Part shown: positions 8,055 to 17,415 of the stretch, piece by piece
Layout of the letters: each line of letters begins with the position of its first letter
Numbering within the stretch: the stretch's first letter is position 1
Source: Faecalibacterium sp. An121
Lineage (GTDB): Bacteria; Bacillota; Clostridia; Oscillospirales; Ruminococcaceae
Direction: 5' to 3'
Assembly (NCBI RefSeq): GCF_002160915.1
Contig: NZ_NFLM01000022.1
Span: 1 to 40,728 of the forward strand
DNA: 40,728 bases
The notes under the pieces: generated by a model
Database searches by the model: none
What the model saw: the letters and a program-made list of their open reading frames with translations, nothing else
What the model was told of the DNA's origin: nothing
Made by a program: the position numbers and the translations under genes

Positions 8055-8220
8055 TAGGGTGTATCTGAGAAGTCAAAAATGCTGAGATATTCGCCAAAAA
8101 ACGCCAGATGCAAGGCGCATGAGCGCTGCACTCCTTTGTGGAATGCAAGCGAATGCAACGCGGCAGATGGCGCTTTTTGGTAGAATAGAACAGTATTGGG
8201 GAGTTTTCAGATACACCCTA
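8055..8220. repeat. MITE-like repeat, full copy (copy 1 of 4)
   Basis: A 166-bp element bounded by perfect 14-bp terminal inverted repeats TAGGGTGTATCTGA ... TCAGATACACCCTA. The interior is itself a large imperfect palindrome (CCAAAAA..CGCCA against TGGCG..TTTTTGG) and contains no reading frame. The TA at each end could be a target duplication. Diverged or shortened copies lie at 15905-16005, 37699-37812 and 39531-39586. It sits between the glucosidase relic and the alcohol dehydrogenase promoter. Confidence 0.8.
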
Positions 8221-8243
8221 GCGCGGGATGGGACGGGCCGGGA

Positions 8244-9955
<1,712 letters not shown>

Positions 9956-9979
9956 CCGTGTCACCGTCCTTTCCTGTTT

Positions 9980-10008
9980 ATTGTAGGAGATGCGGGACGC
10001 CATGTCAA
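9980..10008 (-). promoter_or_regulatory. Strong promoter of the LysR gene
   Basis: Minus strand TTGACA-17 bp-TACAAT, one mismatch to sigma-A consensus, 24 bases before the LysR start codon. Confidence 0.85.
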
Positions 10009-10047
10009 GAAAAAGCGGGCGCGACCCGGCAGCCAGGCCGAGCCCGC
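10009..10047 (-). terminator. Terminator downstream of the PTS permease relic
   Basis: GCGGGC (10042-10047 read leftward) pairs with GCCCGC, with a second CGGC/GCCG stem inside, followed by TTTTT directly abutting the LysR -35. It lies 27 bases after the relic's stop. Confidence 0.65.
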
Positions 10048-10073
10048 AGGGCACAAGGAGGAACGCAGGCGGG

Positions 10074-10276
10074 TCAGGACTTCTGCGCCGGCTCGTCGCG
10101 ATAGGTGATCAGGGTGAGGATGAAGTCAGCCACCATGGCGACCAGGGACACCACGATAGCGACGACCATGCCGCTGGTGTTGTTGGTGGCGGTATCCACA
10201 AAGGCGGTCCAGCTGAATATGCCCAGAGCGCCGATGCTGTGATGATGCGGGCAAGGCCGTCGTACTTGCTTGCCAT
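10074..10276 (-). pseudogene. Beta-glucoside PTS permease (EIIBC) relic
   Basis: The ATG at 10276, with AAGAAGGA upstream, starts MASKYDGLARII, the usual first residues of beta-glucoside PTS EIIBC proteins. After these 12 codons the frame changes, and a second frame reads IGALGIFSWTAFVD ... MVVAIVVSLVAMVADF ... and stops at 10074 with a hydrophilic tail. That matches the last membrane helix and end of EIIC. Nearly all of a protein of about 600-650 residues is missing and the junction is out of frame. Together with the GH1 relic it shows that a beta-glucoside utilisation operon was deleted here while the gene ends were kept. Confidence 0.8.
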
Positions 10277-10632
10277 GATTCGTCCTTCTTTCTTTTGGAT
10301 TTTTTACAAACCGAACGCTTTATAACGCCTGCCGCAGTCCCGGGAGGGGGGCGTTTGTGCGTTTTCTATAAAATAGTCTAATAATATGGATGGAAAAGTA
10401 CAACGACAGAACAGGAAAGCTGCTTTCAAAAGATGGTTCCTGGCCGGCGCAGCAGGCATGTGCGGCCAACACGGGCTGCACATGGAGCGCATACGGCAGT
10501 GTGCCGCCGGAGAATGCCGCACAGGGACTGCTGCTCTGTAAAATAAAAGTAAGAACAGGTGGAATTGGAGCCCCCAACATGGTACAATAAAACAAAAGGC
10601 GGAACGATAAATCGATGGAAGGTGGACGAAGA
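10277..10632. other. Divergent intergenic region between PTS relic and glycan module
   Basis: This 356-base stretch holds no convincing gene. Leftward it is the old PTS leader; an inverted repeat AACGCC/GGCGTT is visible near 10324-10355. Rightward a good -10 (TACAAT, 10583-10588) lies about 45 bases before the small membrane protein gene at 10633, with no clear -35. The short frames at 10304-10595 look like noise. Confidence 0.5.
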
Positions 10633-10776
10633 ATGAAGGAGTATCAGGACCGGATCGGCAGGAGCATCATGGCAGCGGCCATGATTGCGGCGGCATTCAT
10701 CCTAGCCGGCGCCATCGAAAACGCGGGAGTCAACATCCAGAAGGGTCTGCGCTATGCAGCTGAGATCCTGCGGTGA
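10633..10776 (+). CDS. Small single-pass membrane protein
   Basis: A 47-residue frame starting at ATG 10633 with GGAAGGTGG before it. The sequence has a charged start (MKEYQDRIGR), one hydrophobic helix rich in Ala and Ile (about residues 12-29), and a basic amphipathic end (IQKGLRYAAEILR). It matches no family I recognise. It precedes the first glycosyltransferase gene by 44 bases on the same strand and is the first gene of the glycan module. Coding is supported by the ribosome binding site, the upstream TACAAT and the sensible topology. Confidence 0.6.
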   Translation: MKEYQDRIGRSIMAAAMIAAAFILAGAIENAGVNIQKGLRYAAEILR

Positions 10777-10820
10777 GGGGCGGATATGAAAGAGGTGAGC
10801 TGGCAGGGAGCAGGTGAAAG

Positions 10821-11990
10821 ATGGAAAATCGTGCGGAGAAATTGAGGATCGCCATGTTCGGCCAGAAAAGATGGAGCCGTGAAGGCGGCATTGAGGTCGT
10901 GGTCAAGGAACTCAGCAGCCGAATGGTGAAGCTGGGCCATCAGGTGACCTGCTACAACCGGAGCGGCCATCATGTGAGCGGGAAAAAATTTGACAGTGCA
11001 AAACTGCGGGAATGCAAGGGCGTGAAAATCAAAACCGTCCCGACCATAAACAGGAAAGGATTTGCAGCGGTATCGTCCAGCTTCTTTGCGGCGCTTGCCT
11101 GTGCATGGGGAAAATACGATGTGGTGCACGTCCATGCAGAAGGTCCTGCGGCCATGTGCTGGCTGCCAAAGCTGTTTGGTAAACGTGTGGTGGTCACGAT
11201 CCATGGCTTGGACCACAGACGGGGCGAAAAGTGGGGCAGGTTTGCCCGGAAATATATCATGTTTGGCGAAAGAAATGCCGTTCGTTATGCAGATGAGATC
11301 ATTGTTTTAAGCCGAGGCGTGCAGCAATACTTTGCCGATGCTTATGGACGAAAAACCGTCTTTATCCCCAACGGAGTCGAGCGTCCCATACAGCAGGCGG
11401 CAAAGCTGATTCAAGAGAAGTTTGGCCTCGATAAAGATGGTTATATTTTGTTTCTGGGAAGGATCGTTCCGGAAAAAGGGATCCAGTATTTGATCAAGGC
11501 ATTCAAGCAGGTCGATACCGATAAAAAACTGGTCATAGCAGGCGGCAGCTCGGATTCGGACGCATTCATGCAAGAGATCACAAGGCTTGCCGCGGATGAC
11601 CATAGAATACGGTTTACTGGGTTTGTACAAGGGCAGATCTTGGCGGAATTGTATAGCAACGCCTATGTATACTGCCTGCCCAGTGATCTGGAAGGGATGC
11701 CGCTCAGCCTGCTGGAAGCGATGAGCTACGGAAACTGCTGCTTGACCTCGGATATTGCTGAATGTGCAGATGTTGTGGAAGATAAAGCGGTACTTTTTGA
11801 AAAAGGAAACATAGTAGCTTTGCAGAAGAAACTGGAAGAATTGTGCCAGCATCCTGAACAGGTAGAACAATACAAAAAGGAAGCGGCAGATTTTATCTGT
11901 GAAAAGTACAACTGGGATACGGTTGTCCAACAAACACTGGGCGTATATAGAGGAGGGACGGTCCATAAAGGAGCGAAATATCCTGATTGA
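10821..11990 (+). CDS. GT4 family glycosyltransferase
   Basis: A 389-residue GT-B fold glycosyltransferase of family GT4 (group 1). The N-terminal acceptor domain starts with RIAMFGQKRW and a glycine-rich turn EGGIE; VVTIHGLDHRRGEKWG lies near residue 125. The donor domain starts at about 205 (ILFLGRIVPEKGIQYLIKA) and carries the EX7E-type motif LEGMPLSLLEAM. Such enzymes move a sugar from a nucleotide donor to a lipid-linked or polysaccharide acceptor at the inner membrane face. The start ATG has AGGTGAAAG before it. It belongs to a rightward glycan module with an acyltransferase, a second GT4 enzyme and a radical SAM protein. Donor and acceptor cannot be read. Confidence 0.9.
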   Translation: MENRAEKLRIAMFGQKRWSREGGIEVVVKELSSRMVKLGHQVTCYNRSGHHVSGKKFDSAKLRECKGVKIKTVPTINRKGFAAVSSSFFAALACAWGKYDVVHVHAEGPAAMCWLPKLFGKRVVVTIHGLDHRRGEKWGRFARKYIMFGERNAVRYADEIIVLSRGVQQYFADAYGRKTVFIPNGVERPIQQAAKLIQEKFGLDKDGYILFLGRIVPEKGIQYLIKAFKQVDTDKKLVIAGGSSDSDAFMQEITRLAADDHRIRFTGFVQGQILAELYSNAYVYCLPSDLEGMPLSLLEAMSYGNCCLTSDIAECADVVEDKAVLFEKGNIVALQKKLEELCQHPEQVEQYKKEAADFICEKYNWDTVVQQTLGVYRGGTVHKGAKYPD

Positions 11991-12104
11991 TAAATGTTTT
12001 GAAAAGCAATCAATGTGGCAGAGAACTGAATTTAAACATTACCTTGGGAGAACTCAAAAATAAATAGTTAATAACTAAAACATTACATATAAGGACGAGA
12101 AGCA

Positions 12105-13121
12105 ATGAACAAGCAAAGGGAAATATGGGTAGATAATGTTAAAGTTGTAGCCTGTGTCTTGGTAGTACTTGGCCATTTCTTTCAGAGTATAACACAGGCG
12201 GATGTATTACCCACGAATGATTTATATCGGTGGTTTAATCAGACTATTTATTACTTCCATGTGCCGCTGTTCTTTATCTGTTCTGGTTACCTTTATCAGA
12301 AACTGAGTGTGGTTGATGATGTCCACAGTTGGGGAAGAAATGTTCTGAAAAAGCTGGTGGTGCTGGGGATTCCTTACTTCACATTTTCATTTGCTACATG
12401 GCTATTGAAAACATTGTTTTCTTCTACAGTAAATAGTCAAATCGGAAGTCTGTGCGATACGCTATTTATCCATCCGGTGTCACCATATTGGTATTTGTAT
12501 GCTTTATTTTTTGTGTTTTTGATTACACCTACATTTCGAACTAAAACCATGGCAAGAATTGGCTTAATTATTGGGCTGGCTTTTAAAGCCTTGGGAATTC
12601 TTGAAGGGCATAAGATACAATCTGTTTCATATATCCTTTCAAATGAAATATGGTTTGTTATCGGTATGTGCCTGAGTGTTTTTGAATTTAGAAGCTGTCT
12701 GGATAAGATTGGCCTGCTCGTGCCGACAATCGGCGGAGTCTTATTCCTGGTTTTAAGTATTGATGTTTATATGGAGGGAACTGATCGGGGAAGCGTTAGT
12801 TTCTTGCTTGGGCTGCTTGCCTGCAGTTCAATCATTGTTGCTATCACGAAAATATACGAAAAGAAAAGCCAGTCTATATTGTTTGGTATTTTGGCAAAAT
12901 ATACGATGCCTATTTTTCTGATGCATACACTGTTTGCTGCGCCATTAAGAATCATACTATTTAAGTTGGAAATTCGGAACGCAGCCCCTCATGTGATTTT
13001 TGGAATTGCAATTAGTTTTATTGGGCCAATGATAGCGGCGGTTATCATGAATAAGAGTAAATGGCTGGAGTTTTTTCTTTATCCGGGAAAGTATATCAAG
13101 AGTAATATAAGAAGTCAATGA
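12105..13121 (+). CDS. Membrane acyltransferase (acyltransferase 3 family)
   Basis: A 338-residue integral membrane protein with about ten hydrophobic segments. The start REIWVDNVKVVACVLVVLGH, with a His after the first helix, and the HVPLFFICSGYLY motif are the marks of acyltransferase family 3, which O-acetylates exported glycans. The gene is visibly AT-richer than the window's core genes, with AAA/ATT-type codons, suggesting recent transfer. Its ATG has AAGGACGAG upstream. A 115-base AT-rich gap separates it from the first GT4 gene. Its TGA overlaps the ATG of the next gene (ATGA at 13118-13121), so the two are coupled. Confidence 0.88.
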   Translation: MNKQREIWVDNVKVVACVLVVLGHFFQSITQADVLPTNDLYRWFNQTIYYFHVPLFFICSGYLYQKLSVVDDVHSWGRNVLKKLVVLGIPYFTFSFATWLLKTLFSSTVNSQIGSLCDTLFIHPVSPYWYLYALFFVFLITPTFRTKTMARIGLIIGLAFKALGILEGHKIQSVSYILSNEIWFVIGMCLSVFEFRSCLDKIGLLVPTIGGVLFLVLSIDVYMEGTDRGSVSFLLGLLACSSIIVAITKIYEKKSQSILFGILAKYTMPIFLMHTLFAAPLRIILFKLEIRNAAPHVIFGIAISFIGPMIAAVIMNKSKWLEFFLYPGKYIKSNIRSQ

Positions 13122-14332
13122 GATATATGAGAATACTGATGGTTAATAAATTCCTTTACCCCAACGGCGGCAGCGAAACATACATATTTAAACTGGGTGA
13201 TTATCTGAAAAGCCAGGGGCATGAAGTGCAATACTTCGGCATGGAACATAAAGGCCGCTGTGTGGGCAATCGTGTGAATGCGTACACCAGTGATATGGAC
13301 TTTCATGGAGGCTCAAAGCTGGCAAAACTTACATATCCTTTAAAGACTATCTATTCCTCAGAGGCGCGGAAGAAGCTTCGTCTTGTTCTGAATGACTTCA
13401 AGCCGGATGTGTGTCACCTCAACAATTTCAATTACCAGCTGACGCCCAGTATCATTCTGGAAATCCAGAAATGGCGCAAAGAAGGCAATAAATGCCGGAT
13501 TGTTTTTACTGCTCACGATTATCAGTTGGTGTGTCCTAATCATATGTGTAACAACCCGAACACCGGTGAGAATTGTGAAAAGTGTCTGGGCGGACATTTC
13601 CTGAATTGTGTAAAAGGCAAGTGTATCCACGGCAGCACAGCCAGATCTGTGATCGGGATGCTGGAGGCTGAGTTCTGGAAACGGAACGGTGCATACAATT
13701 ATATTGACACGATGATCTGCTGCTCCAAGTTCCTGAAAACAAAAATGGACAGCAATCTGCTTTTTGCACAAAAGACAATTGCGCTGCACAACTTTGTAGA
13801 CAAGGTGGAGTGGAAGGATACTTGCAAGAAAGAGTATGTGTTGTACTTTGGCCGCTATTCCAAAGAAAAGGGGATTGAGACTCTGATTCAAGTATGTAAG
13901 CAGCTTCCCGATATACCGTTTGTTTTTGCTGGAACAGGTCCGCTTGAAAGCGAACTGAGTGGTATTCCCAATGTCGGAAATGTGGGTTTTCAACGCGGCA
14001 AAGCACTGGAAAAGCTGATCCGGGAAGCCCGCTTCAGTATTTACCCATCCGAATGGTATGAAAACTGCCCGTTCTCTGTGATGGAATCTCAGATGTATGG
14101 CACGCCGGTGTTGGGCGCTGACATAGGCGGGATCCCGGAACTGATCGAGGCAGGTAAAACCGGTACTTTATTTGAAAGCGGCAATGCAAATGACCTAAAA
14201 GAGAAAATCCAGACGTTGTGGTCCGACCATGCGTTGACCGACCAGTACATGGAAAATTGCAAATCGATTCATTTTGACACGATAGAGGACTATTATAAAA
14301 AGCTGATTCCCATTTACTGTCCGAAAAAGTAA
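13118..14332 (+). CDS. GT4 family glycosyltransferase
   Basis: A 404-residue GT4 enzyme. The acceptor domain begins RILMVNKFLYPNGGSETYIF with the glycine-rich loop; a Cys-rich insertion CPNHMCNNPNTGENCEKC near residues 139-156 is typical of a GT4 subgroup in polysaccharide clusters. The donor domain starts near 245 (YVLYFGRYSKEKGIETLI) and has EWYENCPFSVMESQMYG as the EX7E region. It starts in a 4-base overlap with the acyltransferase gene. An alternative in-frame ATG three codons later (13127) would also fit. It probably adds a second sugar in the same glycan; the substrate is unknown. Confidence 0.9.
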   Translation: MRYMRILMVNKFLYPNGGSETYIFKLGDYLKSQGHEVQYFGMEHKGRCVGNRVNAYTSDMDFHGGSKLAKLTYPLKTIYSSEARKKLRLVLNDFKPDVCHLNNFNYQLTPSIILEIQKWRKEGNKCRIVFTAHDYQLVCPNHMCNNPNTGENCEKCLGGHFLNCVKGKCIHGSTARSVIGMLEAEFWKRNGAYNYIDTMICCSKFLKTKMDSNLLFAQKTIALHNFVDKVEWKDTCKKEYVLYFGRYSKEKGIETLIQVCKQLPDIPFVFAGTGPLESELSGIPNVGNVGFQRGKALEKLIREARFSIYPSEWYENCPFSVMESQMYGTPVLGADIGGIPELIEAGKTGTLFESGNANDLKEKIQTLWSDHALTDQYMENCKSIHFDTIEDYYKKLIPIYCPKK

Positions 14333-14357
14333 TGAGAAAAAGGAGGGGGGACAACCA

Positions 14358-15551
14358 ATGGTCAAGGATAAAACAACGATAGGCAAAAAATTGAACGGGA
14401 CCGTCATTGTGACCTACCGCTGCAATGCGCGTTGCTCGATGTGCAACCGCTATAAGGCTCCTTCCAGAGCGGAAGAGGAAATCAGCATCGAAACCATCAA
14501 AAAGCTGCCCCGGATGTACTTTACCAACATCACCGGCGGCGAGCCGTTCATACGTACCGATCTGAAAGATATTGTGCGTGAGCTGTACAAAAAGAGCGAC
14601 CGTATCGTTATTTCCACCAACGGTTTCTTCACCGATCGTATTGTGGATCTGTGCAAAGAATATCCTGAGATCGGCATCCGCATTTCCATTGAGGGTCTGG
14701 AACAGACCAACAACGAGATTCGCGGCCTGCAGAACGGTTACCAGCGCGGCTATCAAACATTAAAAATGCTCCGTGAAATGGGAATGAAGGACGTCGGTTT
14801 CGGCATGACGGTGCAGGATAAGAACGCCCCTGATCTGGTGCCATTATACAGGATCTCAAATGAGATGGGCATGGAGTTTGCAACGGCTTCCCTGCATAAC
14901 AGCTTCTATTTTGTAGAGGCCAAAAATATCATCCATGACCGGCCAATGGTTGCCAAGAACTTTGAGAACCTTATCAATGAGCTGCTGCGCAGCAACAGCC
15001 CCAAAAAGTGGTTCCGAGCCTACTTCAATCATGGCCTGATCAATTACATTTACAGCCAGAAACGACTGCTGCCCTGTGATATGAGTTTCGATACTTTCTT
15101 TATTGACCCTTATGGAGATGTGATGCCCTGCAACGGCACCAAAGATAAGGAAGTTATGGGCAATCTGAACACCCAAACCTGGGATGAATTGTGGAATAGC
15201 CCGGAGGCTGAAAAAGTGCGGAAAAAGGTGCGTTGCTGTGACCGTGACTGCTGGATGATCGGATCGGTTTCGCCGGCCATGCACAAGTACATTTGGATCC
15301 CAATCTGGTGGGTGCTGCGCCATAAATTCAAGGCGCTGTTTACAAAACATCCTTACAGTATGTATGAACTGAAGATCTGCCGGGATTACCGAGACGGCAA
15401 GGTGACCAAAGAACAACTGGATCAGTGCAGTACTTGCGACTTGAATGCCGAGGTCAATGATGGGCTGAGCGAAGCCAGCAAAGCGCAGTTGAAAGGTAAG
15501 ACTGGCGAGGAAATTGTGGATGCGGATATTGCGGCGCAGATAAAAGAATAA
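14358..15551 (+). CDS. Radical SAM protein of the glycan module (SPASM-like)
   Basis: A 397-residue radical SAM protein. The cluster motif CNARCSMC gives Cys22, Cys26 and Cys29 (CX3CX2C), followed by the SAM-binding TGGEPF. The C-terminal part has further cysteines in CDMSFDTFFIDP, MPCNGTK and CCDRDCW, and a late CSTC pair, resembling a SPASM or twitch auxiliary-cluster domain. A hydrophobic stretch (IWIPIWWVL) sits near residue 315. The ATG has AGGAGGGGGG upstream and lies 25 bases after the second GT4 gene. Related proteins next to glycosyltransferases are thought to modify sugars or lipids. A peptide-modifying role is the alternative, but no precursor peptide is adjacent. Confidence 0.85.
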   Translation: MVKDKTTIGKKLNGTVIVTYRCNARCSMCNRYKAPSRAEEEISIETIKKLPRMYFTNITGGEPFIRTDLKDIVRELYKKSDRIVISTNGFFTDRIVDLCKEYPEIGIRISIEGLEQTNNEIRGLQNGYQRGYQTLKMLREMGMKDVGFGMTVQDKNAPDLVPLYRISNEMGMEFATASLHNSFYFVEAKNIIHDRPMVAKNFENLINELLRSNSPKKWFRAYFNHGLINYIYSQKRLLPCDMSFDTFFIDPYGDVMPCNGTKDKEVMGNLNTQTWDELWNSPEAEKVRKKVRCCDRDCWMIGSVSPAMHKYIWIPIWWVLRHKFKALFTKHPYSMYELKICRDYRDGKVTKEQLDQCSTCDLNAEVNDGLSEASKAQLKGKTGEEIVDADIAAQIKE

Positions 15552-15764
15552 GATGTATGTTATCTGCTTCCTTCCTGCATATATTTTGTATCAAAAGTGG
15601 AAAATGAAATCACAGAATTACGATGGGTAATATGGCGCGCCGTATCAGCGAAACTATCCCGTAATTTGTGTAAAGCTCCTGAAATGTGTAGAAACAGGAC
15701 ACATGGTATAAAAATATGGCCTAAAGACACAGTTTGCAAAAGAGAAAATTTGAACACCTTTTCA
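15552..15764 (+). other. AT-rich intergenic region, possible left part of an IS256-type remnant
   Basis: No intact gene is seen. The sequence is AT-rich, and the short frame at 15597-15791 has no ribosome binding site. It leads straight into the transposase remnant at 15765, so it may include the old left end and leader of that element, but no clear terminal inverted repeat could be found by eye. Confidence 0.4.
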
Positions 15765-15875
15765 GATAACAAACATCGGCAGCGTGGATGATATCCAGAA
15801 TCTCTTTAGAGAGAATCGCCAAATGTATGAAGAACGGTCTGGAAGTAGAATGAAATGAGAATTTAGGCCACAGCA
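15765..15875 (+). mobile_element. IS256 (mutator) family transposase remnant
   Basis: One frame reads TNIGSVDDIQNLFRE, and after a one-base shift the next reads IAKCMKNGLEVE followed by a stop in place of Met. Put together they match the N-terminal region of IS256-family transposases (DDI..LF...IA.CM..GLE.E...ELG). Only about 35 codons survive, with a frameshift and a nonsense change. It is a dead fragment at the edge of the AT-rich accessory stretch. Confidence 0.6.
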
Positions 15876-15904
15876 AATAGGACGATGAGAATAACGTTTA
15901 GCAG

Positions 15905-16005
15905 CAAGGTGCTTTAAGTGCAAGAGTTGCAGCGCTCATGCGGCTTGCAACTGGCACTTTTTGGAAAATACTCGGTATGGCTGACTCCTCAGGTGTACTC
16001 TAGCG
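15905..16005. repeat. MITE-like repeat, partial diverged copy (copy 2 of 4)
   Basis: The stretch TTGCAGCGCTCATGCG...CTTGCA..CTGGC..TTTTTGG, ending in TGACTCCTCAGGTGTACTCTA, aligns to about 85 bases of the right part of copy 1 (read from its minus strand), with the outer repeat degraded. Its inner hairpin AAGTGC/GCACTT with AGTTGCA/TGCAACT is followed by TTTTT, so it could also act as a rightward terminator after the radical SAM gene. Confidence 0.7.
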
Positions 16006-16371
16006 CGGTTTCTTTGGATTCTTTCGGCTATCAGGTGTGGGAGTTGACTTTGTACATAAAGAGAAACTGGACCTTGTGTTCATCTCTTGGATGATGGGCT
16101 TGCTCCCGTTGCAGCAGAGGGAGATGGATGCCTTTCTACAGGGGTGCAGCTGCCTCCCGCCGTCCTTTCTGCTTGTGTTGACCTGTCGGAAACCGTATAA
16201 AAATACAGGTCCCAAGCCTCCAAGAGCTTCCGAAGGGGGTCCTTTTGGTATTTCTTTCACGCATTTTAACGCATTGAAACGGATTTTCACGGAAAAGCTG
16301 TCTTTGAATATTTTTCGACTTATGATAATAGAGGGGTCCATGCTTTGGATGTTCCAAGGGAGGAATATAGT
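16006..16371 (+). other. Region before the Spo0A-like gene, possible receiver-domain relic
   Basis: No intact gene is seen. The plus-strand frame at 16037 reads GVDFVHKEKLDLVFISWMMG and then, near residue 45, FLLVLT. This resembles the third and fourth strands of a response-regulator receiver domain (DLVLLDxMMP, then VIVLT), with the phospho-acceptor Asp replaced by Ser. Sequence after that does not fit the domain. It begins right at the repeat copy ending at 16005. AGGATGATAAT-like DNA near 16322-16330 may hold the promoter of the next gene. Confidence 0.3.
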
Positions 16372-16725
16372 ATGGACAAGAAAAATGTTTTGCTGGACAT
16401 TTTGCGGCCGTTCGGCATCGTCAGCCAGTACGCTGGCTGTGCGCAGCTGATCCGTGCAGTCGAACTTACGCTGGAAAATCCGGATGCCATTCAGGCTGTG
16501 CACAAACAGATCTATGCGGTCATTGCAAAAGAATACGGCATTCAGCCGAAATCGGTCGAGAGCAACATCCGAACGGTATCGGCTGTTGCGTGGGCGACCG
16601 ATCCCGTCAGGCTGAAAAAAGTGGCTGGCTTTTCGCTGCATGGCCAACCGTCTGCCGTGGAGTTTATTGAAATTTTCTCGAATTATATGCAGAGAAAGGA
16701 CATGAAAGAAACCGTCCATAGTTGA
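16372..16725 (+). CDS. Stand-alone Spo0A C-terminal DNA-binding domain protein
   Basis: A 117-residue protein that is almost entirely a Spo0A_C domain, the DNA-binding half of the sporulation master regulator: LRPFGIVSQYAGCAQLIRAV, then the region with IYAVIAKEYGIQPKSVESNI, then SAVAW and FSLHGQPSAVEFI. Full Spo0A is about 265 residues with an N-terminal receiver; none is joined here. GGGAGGA precedes ATG 16372, which is preferred over an upstream in-frame ATG at 16345 without such a site. A terminator follows at 16767. It may bind 0A-type sites without phosphorylation control, or it may be the surviving half of a broken regulator. No other sporulation gene is in the window. Confidence 0.82.
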   Translation: MDKKNVLLDILRPFGIVSQYAGCAQLIRAVELTLENPDAIQAVHKQIYAVIAKEYGIQPKSVESNIRTVSAVAWATDPVRLKKVAGFSLHGQPSAVEFIEIFSNYMQRKDMKETVHS

Positions 16726-16766
16726 TGGCGTAAACAAAAGACATCTGAAGCGTTAGATGGCCCCGG

Positions 16767-16797
16767 GCTGTTGCAGACTGCTGCGGCAGCTCTTTTT
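16767..16797 (+). terminator. Terminator of the Spo0A-like gene
   Basis: GCTGTTGCAG pairs with CTGCGGCAGC (four-base loop) and is followed by TCTTTTT, about 40 bases after the stop. Confidence 0.75.
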
Positions 16798-16897
16798 ATG
16801 ACCGATGCAGCTCCAGCAGATGTTTTGATCCGTATAGTATAATACCGGTGGCAGAATAAAATCGAAAACAAACCAGCAACTCGGACAGGAGGGAAAT

Positions 16898-17224
16898 ATG
16901 AGCGATTTTAGCATTCAAGAAATGCTTGCCATGCAGCAGGCGCTGCAAGAAAAATATAAAGATAAGTGGGAAAGGATTTGTCCTGAAGCGGGCAAGCATA
17001 AATTGCTGTGGATGATTGGAGAAATTGGAGAGGTTATAGATATTATTAAGAAAAATGGAGAAAGCAAAGCGCTGGAAGAAAACGATTTGCGAAGACATCT
17101 CATCGAAGAAATGGCGGATGTCCTGATGTATTACAACGATGTCCTTCTTTGCTATGGGATTCGCGGTGAGGAATTGAAAGAAGCCTATACAACAAAATTT
17201 GAAAAGAATATGGAACGCTGGTAA
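16898..17224 (+). CDS. MazG-like nucleotide pyrophosphohydrolase
   Basis: A 108-residue all-alpha NTP pyrophosphohydrolase of the MazG-like type. GEIGEVIDIIKKNG near residues 41-54 and HLIEEMADVL near 68-77 supply the EXXE and EXXD acidic residues that bind magnesium. Such enzymes hydrolyse NTPs or dNTPs to monophosphates, cleaning noncanonical nucleotides. CAGGAGGGAAAT precedes the ATG, and TATAAT occurs about 60 bases upstream at 16839-16844. It is a single gene. Length fits the short MazG-like class. The nucleotide preferred is not readable. Confidence 0.82.
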   Translation: MSDFSIQEMLAMQQALQEKYKDKWERICPEAGKHKLLWMIGEIGEVIDIIKKNGESKALEENDLRRHLIEEMADVLMYYNDVLLCYGIRGEELKEAYTTKFEKNMERW

Positions 17225-17352
17225 CTTCCTTTGGATCGAGGAGAAGCAAAGCCGGAGAAATGAACCGCAAGAGGAACGGATGTATAAGTGCACGGTTGTC
17301 CGTCCCTCTACAATGTCCCTCTATGCTGCCCGGGCGCACGATCGCAAAACCG

Positions 17353-17383
17353 AAAAATATGGCCCAGAGGTTTCTCTGGGCCA
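17353..17383 (-). terminator. Terminator of the frameshifted CPBP gene
   Basis: TGGCCCAGAG pairs with CTCTGGGCCA (four-base loop); on the minus strand TATTTTTC follows. It lies about 35 bases past the stop at 17416. Confidence 0.75.
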
Positions 17384-17415
17384 TTGTGTTGAGGGTGATG
17401 GAATGTTTCAGGAGG

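Noticed and set aside
10324-10360. BglG-type antiterminator site (RAT) in the PTS relic leader
   Set aside because: CGGCAGGC matches part of the consensus, but the rest of the site and the overlapping terminator are not there; too weak to call.
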